Of a DNA stretch of 64,000 nt, positions 46,508-55,447 are shown piece after piece (positions within the stretch are counted from its first letter, which is position 1; each line of letters begins with the position of its first letter). The notes beneath the pieces are model-generated. The model saw nothing but the letters and a program-made list of their open reading frames with translations. It searched no databases and was not told where the DNA came from. The translations under genes were made by a program, and so were the position numbers. This DNA comes from Lepidurus packardi (lineage: Eukaryota > Arthropoda > Branchiopoda > Notostraca > Triopsidae), in NCBI GenBank assembly GCA_023053545.1, contig JAKZAN010000054.1:124001-188000 (forward strand), given 5' to 3'.

Positions 46508-48119
46508 GTTTTGATGGGTTTGAATCGTTAATAATCTTTCCTTTTTCCATTTCAATAATACGCGTTCCTGTTTTTTTCCAGTACGGGTTTTTTGATGAAA
46601 CCAGCACCGTCCACGTTTTTTCAGCTAAAATGAAATCGATTATGGCCTTTGCAGCGTCTTCGTCCATATCGTCTGTGGGGTCTTCATAGAACAAAATAAG
46701 CGGTTTGTGAATAATGCTTCGCGCCAGCAATATTTTCTTTGCATCGGTAGAGGATAGTTGACGGCCGTCTGGAGATATTGCGGTGTCCAAGCCGTCAGGT
46801 AGTTTTTTGATATAGTCTGTTAAATATACGGCGTCTAGTGCCCATTTAATTTGCTCGTCGGTTACGGTTTTGTCATTAAAGGTAATGTTGTCGCGGATGG
46901 TTCCTTCAAATGGCATTTCGCCAGTAATGATTGTTCCGATGTGCTCGCGATATTGTTTAACGTTAATTTTTTTGAAAGTATCGTCATTAATAAATAGGGC
47001 GCCAGTTTTAGGTTTGATGAAGCCCGCTAAAATGCGCATTAGCGTTGTTTTTCCGGAGCCATTTTTTCCGGATAGGATAATTTTTTCGCCTTGGTTAATT
47101 TCCAGGGAAATATTTCGAAGGGCATATTTCTCGCTTGAAGGAAATTTGAAATTGATTTTATCGGCTTGCAATCGGACGTTAGTATAGCAACTTAGCACAG
47201 GCTCTAGCGATTCTGTTTCCAATTTCATATCTGTTATCTGTCCTATTTTTTCGACCGATGTTAGCACGTCATAAAATGTTTCCAGCCCAAGAATTATTTT
47301 TTCGACCGAATTGATTACCAATAGGATAATGATTTCTGCGGCAACGAATTGCCCGATATTCATTTTTTGTGTCAAAACCAAGTAGCCCCCAATTGAAAGC
47401 AGGCATCCTGTTATCACTACTTTGAAGCCTATTAGTTGGAAAAATTGCCTTTGAATTACCTTGAAATGTTTTTCACGATACGATAGGTAATTGGCCGTTA
47501 ATTTGTCGTTTTTGTCTAATGCGAAATCAAAATGTTGCTCCTTTTTGAAACTGAAATTATTTCGAGCGATTTCTTGCAACCAGCCTGCAACTTTGTATTT
47601 GTATTTCGATTCGGTTAAAGAAGTTTGCAAACCGACTTGGTATGAAAATTTGAAAATAAGGTATAAAAGTGCAATTAATAGAAATCCGAAGATGATGAAG
47701 AACGGATGGTATAAAGACAATAACACTAGTCCGAAAACGATTTGTAGAAGCGCTGCCGAAAAATCTAGCAATAGCTTTGAGCTTCCTTTCTGGATGGTTA
47801 AGGTATCAAAAAAGCGGTTTGCCAATTCGGGCGGATAGTCGGCATACAATTCGCCAAATCGGATTTTAGGCAATCTTGTTGCAAATTCGAACGATGATCT
47901 GATGAATATTTTTTGTTGCAAATTCTCTGTAATTCGAAGCTGCATAATAGACAGAATGCCCACAAGAGCCACCCCTAAAATTACCACAATGACTAGCACA
48001 ATCCAGGAAACACTAACGCGTCCAGACTGAATTAGATTGACGATTGCTTGTATGCCCAACGGTAGCGACAGGCTTATTAATCCTGCGAAAAACCGCATAG
48101 AAAAAGATTTGTGTGACAT
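46500..48119 (-). CDS. ABC exporter with degenerate ATPase motifs
   Basis: A 539-residue protein with a membrane domain (about 1-290) and one ATPase domain (about 320-530). Walker A is intact (SGKNGSGKTT). Other catalytic motifs are not: the Q-loop reads TIITGEMPFEG with no Gln, the signature is LSSTDAKK rather than LSGGQ, Walker B ends in YEDPTDD with Glu and Asp in swapped order, and the H-loop is VSSKNPYW with no His. It may be an unusual or weak ATPase. It is followed by HlyD and TolC genes and preceded by TetR. Confidence 0.85.
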   Translation of the reverse strand: MSHKSFSMRFFAGLISLSLPLGIQAIVNLIQSGRVSVSWIVLVIVVILGVALVGILSIMQLRITENLQQKIFIRSSFEFATRLPKIRFGELYADYPPELANRFFDTLTIQKGSSKLLLDFSAALLQIVFGLVLLSLYHPFFIIFGFLLIALLYLIFKFSYQVGLQTSLTESKYKYKVAGWLQEIARNNFSFKKEQHFDFALDKNDKLTANYLSYREKHFKVIQRQFFQLIGFKVVITGCLLSIGGYLVLTQKMNIGQFVAAEIIILLVINSVEKIILGLETFYDVLTSVEKIGQITDMKLETESLEPVLSCYTNVRLQADKINFKFPSSEKYALRNISLEINQGEKIILSGKNGSGKTTLMRILAGFIKPKTGALFINDDTFKKINVKQYREHIGTIITGEMPFEGTIRDNITFNDKTVTDEQIKWALDAVYLTDYIKKLPDGLDTAISPDGRQLSSTDAKKILLARSIIHKPLILFYEDPTDDMDEDAAKAIIDFILAEKTWTVLVSSKNPYWKKTGTRIIEMEKGKIINDSNPSKHA

Positions 48120-48170
48120 CTTTTTTATCCAATTCCAATAACCTGAAAAATCTTTTTAGTGGTGTCATAA

Positions 48171-48845
48171 TTATATCCGAATTGTGTTTTTAACTAGGTG
48201 TAAATAAAAGTCAGTTACTGAAAGTTCATCTCCGACGCTTGTAATTTTTCGGAGGTGGTTTTTTAGAAAATGTTGGTGCAATGCACCTTCCACAACGGTT
48301 GATGCCAAACTTGATGCAAATTTATAGGTTGGGTTTACTTCGGCAATTATTTCGACGATGCGGTTGATGACGCGTTTATAGATCATGAAAAAACCTTCTT
48401 TGTTTTCTTCGTCGACCTCTTTTGTTTGAAGGGTTTTGCTAAATTCTGCTATGATAATTCGGTTTAAGGCAGCTTCGTCGATGTGTAATGTTGTCAGATC
48501 GTTTTCTATTTTTTCGGTAACCACTGCGATTGCGGCATCTAATTTTGCATGCGAATCTACGATATTAGCCGTTCTAAACACCAATCTGTATTCGATCCAG
48601 CCCCAATACCATGATGATAGATACACCAATAACTTGTGTTTGTTTTCGAAATACCGGTAGATTGAGCTTTCGTTTGAGCCGATTTTTTCGCCAAGTTTTT
48701 TGAAGGTAAAATGCTCAAAACCCATTTCATCAATCATTATGATGCCATTCATGATGATTTTTCGCCCTAGATCCGATGTTTCTGGGTCTTTGACATAAAT
48801 CTTTGGGTTGACCTGGATTTTTAGATTAGACAGTATGTTATGCAT
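48171..48845 (-). CDS. TetR/AcrR-family repressor of the export operon
   Basis: A 224-residue regulator with an N-terminal helix-turn-helix (about 33-75: GFEHFTFKKLGEKIGSNESS then IYRYFENKHKLL) and a helical ligand-binding domain. I chose the ATG at 48845; the longer frame to 48959 runs into the promoter. It is first in the same orientation as ABC-HlyD-TolC (51 bp gap). A 17-bp palindrome next to its -7 element suggests it represses its own operon. Confidence 0.88.
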   Translation of the reverse strand: MHNILSNLKIQVNPKIYVKDPETSDLGRKIIMNGIIMIDEMGFEHFTFKKLGEKIGSNESSIYRYFENKHKLLVYLSSWYWGWIEYRLVFRTANIVDSHAKLDAAIAVVTEKIENDLTTLHIDEAALNRIIIAEFSKTLQTKEVDEENKEGFFMIYKRVINRIVEIIAEVNPTYKFASSLASTVVEGALHQHFLKNHLRKITSVGDELSVTDFYLHLVKNTIRI

Positions 48846-48863
48846 AATTGATGTAATTGTTTG

Positions 48864-48886
48864 CAAATATAATAGTATTACTATTA
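48864..48886 (-). promoter_or_regulatory. Promoter and palindromic operator of the TetR operon
   Basis: On the minus strand TATATTTG (48871-48864) matches TAnnTTTG. Directly upstream lies the perfect 17-bp palindrome TAATAGTATTACTATTA (48870-48886), between -7 and -33, the usual place for a TetR operator. Repressor binding is inference. Confidence 0.65.
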
Positions 48887-48919
48887 CTATGTTGATTTTA
48901 ACAAAATTTTGTATGTAGG

Positions 48920-49015
48920 CATTAAGCCCGCGTGAGGGATTGCAGGAAGTGCCGCGCACGACGAAAAGCCCGACAGCCGTGCGGCGTTAGCAAGCGCGGC
49001 TGGCACGCCCAAAGC
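48920..49015. repeat. GC-rich palindromic intergenic element
   Basis: A stretch far richer in GC than its surroundings, with an imperfect hairpin (AGCCGTGC at about 48976-48983 against GCGCGGCT). It resembles REP-like sequences found between genes in Flavobacteria. One copy seen. Confidence 0.45.
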
Positions 49016-49063
49016 TTTTAGAAAAGATTGAAATGACTGGGAAAGCGCCAAAATAAAAAAACC

Positions 49064-49071
49064 TACCTTTG
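49064..49071 (+). promoter_or_regulatory. Possible -7 element of der
   Basis: TACCTTTG matches TAnnTTTG exactly, 19 bases before the der ATG. A TTG at the right spacing was not found. Confidence 0.45.
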
Positions 49072-49090
49072 CAAAATATTTAAAAGTAGC

Positions 49091-50404
49091 ATGACAAATA
49101 ATATAGTTGCCATTGTGGGCAGGCCGAATGTTGGGAAGTCGACGTTGTTTAACCGAATGATTAAGAGACGTGAAGCGATTGTTGATTCGGTTGCGGGCGT
49201 TACGCGTGATAGAAATTACGGGAAAAGTGAGTGGAACGGAAAGGAATTTTCTGTGATTGATACTGGTGGATACATCCGGGGTTCCGATGATGTTTTTGAG
49301 GCAGAGATCAGAAAGCAGGTCGAATTAGCCATTGACGAAGCTGACGTTATTATTTTCGTGGTTGATGTTGAAGAGGGCATTACGCCAATGGATGATGCGG
49401 TTTCGAAAATGTTGCGCAAGGTCACGAAACCTGTTTTATTGGCCGTTAATAAGGTAGATAATGCAATGCGCGAAAAGGATGCATTGGAGTTTTATAATTT
49501 GGGATTGGGGGACTATTATACCTTTGCCAGTATTTCTGGTAGTGGGACAGGCGATTTGTTAGATGCGCTTGTTGATGCTTTTCCGGAAAAGCCAGAGCCT
49601 GTTCAGGATGAGGTTGAATTGCCTCGTTTTGCAGTGGTGGGTCGTCCAAATGCTGGAAAATCGAGTTTTATCAATGCCTTGATTGGGCAAGATCGTTATA
49701 TTGTGACTGATATTGCTGGTACGACGCGTGACTCGATCGATACAAAATTTGACCGTTTTGGGTTTGAATTCAACTTGGTCGATACTGCAGGAATCCGCCG
49801 TAAAGCGAAAGTAAAGGAAGATTTAGAATTTTATTCGGTTATGCGTTCTGTACGCGCAATCGAACATTCAGATATTTGCATCTTGATAATCGATGCAACC
49901 CGTGGTTTTGAAGGACAAGATCAAAGTATTTTTTGGCTTGCTGAAAAAAACCGAAAAGGCGTTATTATTTTGGTGAATAAATGGGATTTGGTTGAAAAAG
50001 ACACCATGTCGACACGCGATTATGAAATAAAAATTCGCCGTGAACTTGAACCTTTCACAGATGTGCCAATTTTGTTCGTGTCTGCTTTAACAAAACAAAG
50101 GTTGCTGAAAGCATTAGAATCGACTGTTCAGGTTTTTGAAAACAGAAAACAACGCATTCCGACGTCGAAATTCAACGATTACATGTTAAAGATAATCGAG
50201 GCCTATCCGCCGCCAGCTTTGAAAGGAAAATACGTGAAGATTAAATATTGCATGCAGTTGCCAACGCCAACGCCTCAGTTTGTGTTTTTTGCAAACTTGC
50301 CGCAGTACGTTAAAGATCCGTACAAACGCTACTTGGAGAACAAGATTCGAGAAAACTGGGATTTTAGCGGCGTGCCAATAGACATTTACATTCGCGAGAA
50401 ATAG
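49091..50404 (+). CDS. der: GTPase Der (EngA)
   Basis: A 437-residue protein with two GTPase domains in tandem, as only Der has. The first carries [13 protein letters not shown] and NKVD; the second [13 protein letters not shown] and NKWD. The C-terminal KH-like domain ends with the usual [13 protein letters not shown]. Der is needed for large ribosomal subunit assembly. The stop codon is followed within 10 bp by a strong terminator. Confidence 0.96.
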   Translation: MTNNIVAIVGRPNVGKSTLFNRMIKRREAIVDSVAGVTRDRNYGKSEWNGKEFSVIDTGGYIRGSDDVFEAEIRKQVELAIDEADVIIFVVDVEEGITPMDDAVSKMLRKVTKPVLLAVNKVDNAMREKDALEFYNLGLGDYYTFASISGSGTGDLLDALVDAFPEKPEPVQDEVELPRFAVVGRPNAGKSSFINALIGQDRYIVTDIAGTTRDSIDTKFDRFGFEFNLVDTAGIRRKAKVKEDLEFYSVMRSVRAIEHSDICILIIDATRGFEGQDQSIFWLAEKNRKGVIILVNKWDLVEKDTMSTRDYEIKIRRELEPFTDVPILFVSALTKQRLLKALESTVQVFENRKQRIPTSKFNDYMLKIIEAYPPPALKGKYVKIKYCMQLPTPTPQFVFFANLPQYVKDPYKRYLENKIRENWDFSGVPIDIYIREK

Positions 50405-50410
50405 AAATTT

Positions 50411-50438
50411 AAAAACCGGCCTAATTGAGCCGGTTTTT
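50411..50438. terminator. Two-way terminator between der and a small gene
   Basis: Stem AAAAACCGGC / GCCGGTTTTT with an 8-nt loop and further T residues. The stop codon of the convergent small gene lies in the loop. Confidence 0.85.
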
Positions 50439-50666
50439 TTTATCGTGGGTTTGCAGTCGTGGGTTATCTTCATACCAATGTTTGAAGGTTTTGTTGGTTT
50501 TATAATTATCCGTGAGCACCACATAGATCATATACAAAATTAAGAAATGTCCAGCAATGAATAGCATCCAAAGCAACGGCAACGGGACATTTGTATGTGT
50601 TAGAATTGCGAATCCGAAAACGAAAATGGTTGTGAACCAAACGATTTTTATTGCGAAATTTTTCAT
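50421..50666 (-). CDS. Small two-helix membrane protein (81 aa)
   Basis: An 81-residue protein with two membrane segments (about 6-23 and 29-50) and a basic C-terminal tail rich in Asn, His and Lys. No family is recognised. It ends inside the der terminator and is divergent from the outer-membrane receptor gene. Confidence 0.65.
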   Translation of the reverse strand: MKNFAIKIVWFTTIFVFGFAILTHTNVPLPLLWMLFIAGHFLILYMIYVVLTDNYKTNKTFKHWYEDNPRLQTHDKKNRLN

Positions 50667-50826
50667 GGCTTCCTTTTTCTTAAAGTTATTGATTCACAAC
50701 TAAATAGCATGTTAAGGGCGGCGTAATTTAATCCTAAATGCCAATTGTGCTGTAACAAAAACCAGGTTCGTAATACTATTATCGTTAATTCGCTGTTAAT
50801 ACAGGCAAACCAACCAATACCAAACC

Positions 50827-53631
50827 ATGAACAAACTGCTTTTCGCTTTCGCAGCGCTACTCTTTTTTTCAGTAAGTGCAACCGCACAGAACATCAATAT
50901 TTCAGGACGTGTCATCGATAAGGAATCGAAATTGCCACTGGAAGCGGCAACGGTATACCTGACACGCGCAACCGACTCGACCGTTGTCGATTATACGATT
51001 ACAGGCAAAGACGGTGTTTTTTTGATGGTGGCCAAGAAATCGAATGCCGCTGTTAATTTCAAAGTGTCGTTTGTGGGCTACAAAAATTTTGTAGAGAAAA
51101 ACCTGAAGCTAACGGAAGGTAGAAATTTTGGCACTATTGAAGTGGATCTTGATGGCCATTTATTGGGTGAAGTCGTGATCAAATCGGAAGCGCCGCCAGT
51201 TCGCGTCAAAAACGATACATTGGAGTTTAACGCGTCGTCCTTCAAAGTTCGGCCGGACGCAAATGTGGAAACGTTACTAAAGCAATTGCCTGGAGTTGAA
51301 ATCGACGCAGATGGGAAAATAACGGTAAATGGCAAAGAAGTCAACCAAATTCTCGTTAACGGAAAGCCATTTTTCGATAAAGACGGCAAAATTGCATTGC
51401 AAAACTTGCCTTCAGACATCATCAACAAAGTTCAAATTTCTGATACAAAAACGAAGGAAGAAGAAATTTCGGGTAAAAAATCAACCTCAAATAATTCAAG
51501 CATTAACCTAACCATTGATGAGGAAAAGAACAAAGGTTTCTTTGGAAAGGCAATGCTGGGCGCTGGATCAGACAAACGGTATGAAAGTTCATTGCTTGGA
51601 AATTATTTCAAAGGGAAGCGAAAAATCAGCGTTTTGGCGTCGTCCAACAACATTAATTCTACAGGTTTTTCCATGAACGAAATTTTCGATTCAATGGGTG
51701 GGGGCCGAAATTCAAATATTTATGTTAGCGATAATGGCAGTTTCGGCATCAACAACATGCGTTTTGGCGGTGGCGAAGGCATCACAAGAAGCAATCTAGT
51801 GGGCTTGAACTACGCAGATGAACTTTTTAAGGATGGTGAATTTAGCGGCAGTTATTTTTTTACGGATGCACACACGAGAAATGCCAATAAGAACAAAACG
51901 ACCAATTTGCTACCAACAGGTACGCAGATTAGCGAATCGAACGGACGCACGACAAACGACAGTTACGGACACAATTTCAATTTCAATTTAGATTATAAGA
52001 TCGATTCTACGGCCACGCTTTCTGTGAGTCCACGTTTTGTGAATGCCAATTCTAAATTTGGCCGCATCGCATCAGAGTTCACCAGAGATGCGAGTAACCG
52101 ACTTCTAAACGAGTTTGACAACAACAATTTTACAGAAAACGACCAAAACAATTTCGGATTAAACGCTTATTTCTACAAGTCGTTTAAGAAAAAGGGCAGA
52201 AGCATGAGCAGCTCTTTCGAAACAGAAAACAACCAGACCTTAAACGACAGAAAGGTAATTTCGAACGCAACATTCTACCGCGACACGAATAACGATGGGG
52301 AAACCGACTTGGTAACCGAGGACAATCGAGACCAAAAAACAAATGGTCGTGTGCTTAAGAACAATTACAGGCTGCGTGTCGAATACCGAGAACCAATCAA
52401 AGATTCGCTTTCATTTGGTATTTCAATGACTTATAAAAACAACCGTGATGTCGACCGAAGTCAGACGTTCGATTTTGACAATACTAGCGGAAATTACACC
52501 ACTTTTAATGACATTTTGAGTTTTAATTTTTCATCCAGAAACGAGACTGTAACGCCAATGGCGGGGTTGACTTGGGAAAAATCGAAGTATTACCTCCAAA
52601 TGGAAATTGGTAGCGACCGGACTAATTTTTCAAGTGATGTTTTATACCGAGGCGACAAAACCACATTCGCTAAAGATTACGTGATTCCGCGTGCCGTTTT
52701 GAACTTCAATTATAAATTCACGAAATCGCGTGTGTTTAGTGTTTATTACGATTATGAAGGTACGTTTTTCTCGGCAAGGCAAGTATTGCCAATCGAAGAT
52801 GTATCGAATCAATTGGTTACCGTTACTGGAAATCCAGACTTAGACTACACAAAAGAGCATTCGCTATACTTGAATTATAGGGATTACGATTTTGCAACCA
52901 AATCAGGTTATAGTTTTTATGCAGGCGGGAACGCGTATGACGACCAAGTGGTTTCGTCTTCAATCGTAGACAACAGCGGAAAACGCGTGACAACTTACGA
53001 AAATGTATCGGGTACCTTCAGTTCTTGGTTGGGTGGAAACTGGAACAAAACGATCAAAAAAGACGAACATTCTTTTAAATACGGTTTCGGTATTAATGCC
53101 AATTTCAACAAAAATAAGGGATTCATTAACGGTGATTTATACGAAGCCATGAACATCCGACTTTCGCCGCGTTTTTATGTGAATTACGATTACGGAAAAT
53201 TGTTTTCGATAGCGCCAACATACAATCCTTCGTTTTCGCAGATTGATTACAAGAACTACATTATTGACCGCGCCGACAATATTTCGCACCGTTTCAATGT
53301 CCAAATAACCTCGTATTGGCCTAAGAATGTCGTTTTCGGAAATGATTTTGGGTACACCTACAATTCAAATCTAGTTGGTTTCAAAAAGGACTTCTATTTG
53401 TGGAACACAAGCGTTGGATACAACTTTTTCAAAGACCGCCTACTCGCGAAGGTTAAAGTATATGACGTGTTGAACCAGAATCAGAATGCCAGCCGTACCA
53501 TTTCAGCTACTTTTATCCGCGACGAACAAAACACGGTTTTGCAGCGTTATTTGATGTTTTCGCTGACCTATAAATTGGATAAGTTTGGTGCTACGCCCAA
53601 ATCAAGTAGTGGCATTATGATGATGCATTAG
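50827..53631 (+). CDS. Outer-membrane beta-barrel receptor (CarboxypepD_reg and plug type)
   Basis: A 934-residue protein with signal peptide (MNKLLFAFAALLFFSVSATA, cut near AQ). A CarboxypepD_reg-like domain follows (ISGRVIDKESKLPLEAATVYL), then a plug-like domain (ANVETLLKQLPGVEIDADG and VNQILVNGKPFFDKDG) and a long beta-barrel of alternating aromatic strands. This is the outer_membrane_beta-barrel/TonB-dependent-receptor-like family of Bacteroidota. Substrate unknown. The AT-rich toxin island begins right behind it. Confidence 0.87.
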   Translation: MNKLLFAFAALLFFSVSATAQNINISGRVIDKESKLPLEAATVYLTRATDSTVVDYTITGKDGVFLMVAKKSNAAVNFKVSFVGYKNFVEKNLKLTEGRNFGTIEVDLDGHLLGEVVIKSEAPPVRVKNDTLEFNASSFKVRPDANVETLLKQLPGVEIDADGKITVNGKEVNQILVNGKPFFDKDGKIALQNLPSDIINKVQISDTKTKEEEISGKKSTSNNSSINLTIDEEKNKGFFGKAMLGAGSDKRYESSLLGNYFKGKRKISVLASSNNINSTGFSMNEIFDSMGGGRNSNIYVSDNGSFGINNMRFGGGEGITRSNLVGLNYADELFKDGEFSGSYFFTDAHTRNANKNKTTNLLPTGTQISESNGRTTNDSYGHNFNFNLDYKIDSTATLSVSPRFVNANSKFGRIASEFTRDASNRLLNEFDNNNFTENDQNNFGLNAYFYKSFKKKGRSMSSSFETENNQTLNDRKVISNATFYRDTNNDGETDLVTEDNRDQKTNGRVLKNNYRLRVEYREPIKDSLSFGISMTYKNNRDVDRSQTFDFDNTSGNYTTFNDILSFNFSSRNETVTPMAGLTWEKSKYYLQMEIGSDRTNFSSDVLYRGDKTTFAKDYVIPRAVLNFNYKFTKSRVFSVYYDYEGTFFSARQVLPIEDVSNQLVTVTGNPDLDYTKEHSLYLNYRDYDFATKSGYSFYAGGNAYDDQVVSSSIVDNSGKRVTTYENVSGTFSSWLGGNWNKTIKKDEHSFKYGFGINANFNKNKGFINGDLYEAMNIRLSPRFYVNYDYGKLFSIAPTYNPSFSQIDYKNYIIDRADNISHRFNVQITSYWPKNVVFGNDFGYTYNSNLVGFKKDFYLWNTSVGYNFFKDRLLAKVKVYDVLNQNQNASRTISATFIRDEQNTVLQRYLMFSLTYKLDKFGATPKSSSGIMMMH

Positions 53632-53646
53632 AAAACTGAGCTGATT

Positions 53647-54051
53647 ATGCAATCAAACATCCTTAAGTTAAAAAATATTATTGGTATCTCTTTTTTATTA
53701 ATGTCAATTATATGTTGTAATAAGAACGGTAGTCAAGAAAATCGAATTACTATAAAAATAACTTTGATTAATAAAGATAGTAAACAACCAAGAATTAATT
53801 CTTTTGATACAATTGAAGTTAGAAAAGAGGGAAGCGGTCTCTTAACAAAATCTTTTGATAAAGTTGCGGAATATGTAACAGACTCAACAGGTTCGATCAG
53901 AATTGAGGTTAATCGTAATGAAGGATATAACTTTATGCTTAGTAGAAAAGGCTTGTATGGTTCAGAAAATTTTTCTGAGGCATTTACAAAGGAAAAATTA
54001 AAAGATGGTCAAGAAGTGAATATAGAAGTTTTTTCTATAGAAAACAGATAA
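53647..54051 (+). CDS. Small lipoprotein, possible orphan immunity gene
   Basis: A 134-residue predicted lipoprotein: hydrophobic segment then SIICCNK with a lipid-acceptor Cys near residue 23. The mature part is beta-rich, with the pattern TDSTGSIRIEVNR seen in surface lipoproteins that carry a CarboxypepD-like fold. It is far more AT-rich than the receptor gene 15 bp upstream and is followed by the same hairpin and GTGCTATCTAATAGGA sequence that closes the toxin cassettes. So it may be the leftover immunity gene of a cassette that lost its toxin part. This is inference. Confidence 0.55.
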   Translation: MQSNILKLKNIIGISFLLMSIICCNKNGSQENRITIKITLINKDSKQPRINSFDTIEVRKEGSGLLTKSFDKVAEYVTDSTGSIRIEVNRNEGYNFMLSRKGLYGSENFSEAFTKEKLKDGQEVNIEVFSIENR

Positions 54052-54072
54052 TAAGAATAGATTATTAACAAC

Positions 54073-54097
54073 AAAAACCAGCCAAGGGCTGGTTTTT
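54073..54097 (+). terminator. Cassette-boundary terminator 1
   Basis: Stem AAAAACCAGCC / GGCTGGTTTTT with a 3-nt loop, directly followed by the boundary sequence GTGCTATCTAATAGGA. Confidence 0.8.
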
Positions 54098-54238
54098 GTG
54101 CTATCTAATAGGATATTTATCAGGATTGTGGGAAACACATAACGCACAGCACGCGCGAGCCTCTGGCTCGCACCGGCAATCGCATAAAATTGATTATGTT
54201 TGTGCGTACAAGGGTGGCACTCGCACCAGCTGTGGGAT
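54098..54238. repeat. Cassette leader 1 with hairpins
   Basis: Starts with GTGCTATCTAATAGGATATTT, contains the hairpin GCGAGCC-tct-GGCTCGC, and ends at the pre-toxin block. A TATGTTTG -7 match lies at 54195-54202. Similar leaders precede the blocks at 55448, 58207 and 59416 and a last one ends the array near 60590. Confidence 0.7.
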
Positions 54239-54907
54239 CATATAACAAAAGATTCAAACGGTCATGAAGTTCGCACGACAGCGTGGGTTGGCGCAGGAAA
54301 GTTTGCCAAAAACCCATACGGCATTGTTCTTTTTGGTACATTAGCTGGCGGGGCAGGTGCAAAGCTCACAGGAGGTAATTTCTGGATAGGTGCCGCAACT
54401 GGATTCACGGTTGGTTTGATGAATCACGCGATGCATAATGGAATTGATCCGCCTACTAAAAAAGATAAATTGACATTTGAGAAAGCTAAAATGTTATATA
54501 ATTATGGAAATGGTACACCTATAGATGTTGATTTAAGTACATTGGATTTAAGTGAAGTGTCTATGTCAGATTTTGGCAAAAATGGTTTGGCAACTATCCA
54601 GCTAGATGGTAAACACTTCTCTAATACTGACGATGCTGCAGTGCACGGAACTATAACTTTAGAGCGTATAGGAAAATCGAATGAAGTTAGAGTAGCCTAC
54701 AATAGCAAATTAGGCGGTCGTGGTGGAATGTATGATTTTGAGATGCATAAATGGAATTCTGCTCGAAGTATTTTTATGCGAAACCCAGCTACAGCCGCTG
54801 GATTAATTGTTAATAGTTTTAGTACTATTTTGCCAGGACAAATGACTTATGTAGGTGGTAAATCGTATCCTATTTTTTATTCTGGAACAGTAAGAATTAA
54901 TAAATAA
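54200..54907 (+). CDS. Orphan toxin tip A (pre-toxin block plus C-terminal domain)
   Basis: The frame runs from the leader through the 164-bp pre-toxin block (translated as HITKDSNGHEVRTTAWVGAG and on to TGGNFWIGAATG) into a 150-residue variable domain. The only upstream start is TTG at 54200; there is no ATG before the block. In the variable domain, an early NYGNGTPIDVDLSTLDLS stretch and a YDFEMHKW motif near the middle faintly recall colicin M-like lipid II-cleaving domains; that is a guess. The adjacent 117-residue gene would be its immunity gene. An apparently identical copy lies 3968 bp downstream. Confidence 0.65.
   Translation: MCVQGWHSHQLWDHITKDSNGHEVRTTAWVGAGKFAKNPYGIVLFGTLAGGAGAKLTGGNFWIGAATGFTVGLMNHAMHNGIDPPTKKDKLTFEKAKMLYNYGNGTPIDVDLSTLDLSEVSMSDFGKNGLATIQLDGKHFSNTDDAAVHGTITLERIGKSNEVRVAYNSKLGGRGGMYDFEMHKWNSARSIFMRNPATAAGLIVNSFSTILPGQMTYVGGKSYPIFYSGTVRINK
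54239..54402 (+). repeat. Pre-toxin block copy 1 (164 bp)
   Basis: First of five near-identical coding blocks. It starts at CATATAACAAAAGATTCAAA, ends at GCCGCAACTGG, and is followed by a divergent tail. The protein segment resembles the end of Bacteroidota Rhs/polymorphic toxin proteins just before the toxic domain. Confidence 0.85.
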
Positions 54908-54908
54908 A

Positions 54909-55262
54909 ATGAAAAAAACAATATATATCGTAGTGTCTATAATAATTTTAATTATCCTTTTTATTGTAAAACCGATAAGGACAAATTCAATAATGCAAAA
55001 TATTGCTAAAGAAGATTTAGAAAATATTTTATTTGAGCAATTTGGAAATTCAGATTCTGAAAGGATTATAAATAATTTAAAAGGGCCTTTGGTTTCTGGC
55101 AATAAAGAATATACAGAATTCATATGGTATCAAAAGCTTAATGATAAAGACACCGCTAAAATTTTTATTAATGTTTACAAATATCCGAAGACATTTTCTT
55201 TAAGAGATGATTTTTTTTGGAATAAGACGACAATGAATAATAACTGGAGTCAAGTAAAATAA
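54909..55262 (+). CDS. Putative immunity protein of tip A (single-pass membrane)
   Basis: A 117-residue protein with one N-terminal membrane segment (about 4-22) and a 95-residue outer part. It starts 1 bp after the tip A stop. The length and topology match Cmi, the colicin M immunity protein, also 117 residues with one N-terminal anchor. No sequence similarity can be claimed by eye. It is followed by a perfect terminator. The copy at 58877 looks identical. Confidence 0.6.
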   Translation: MKKTIYIVVSIIILIILFIVKPIRTNSIMQNIAKEDLENILFEQFGNSDSERIINNLKGPLVSGNKEYTEFIWYQKLNDKDTAKIFINVYKYPKTFSLRDDFFWNKTTMNNNWSQVK

Positions 55263-55280
55263 AACGATTGTAATTATAAA

Positions 55281-55307
55281 CAAAACCCTCGCATTGCGAG
55301 GGTTTTG
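55281..55307 (+). terminator. Cassette-boundary terminator 2
   Basis: Perfect 12-bp stem CAAAACCCTCGC / GCGAGGGTTTTG with a 3-nt loop, followed by the boundary sequence. Confidence 0.85.
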
Positions 55308-55447
55308 TGCTATCTAATAGGAAATTTACAAGCATTTTCGGAAACACATAGCGCGCAGCTCGCGCGAGCCTCTGACTCGCACCTGCAATCACAGAAAATT
55401 GATTATGTTTGTGTGTGCCAGCGTGGCACTCGCACCAGCTGTGGAAT
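55306..55447. repeat. Cassette leader 2 with hairpins
   Basis: Same design as leader 1, with a weakened first hairpin (GCGAG-N7-CTCGC), a second one GTGCCA-gcg-TGGCAC, and TATGTTTG at 55404-55411. Confidence 0.7.
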
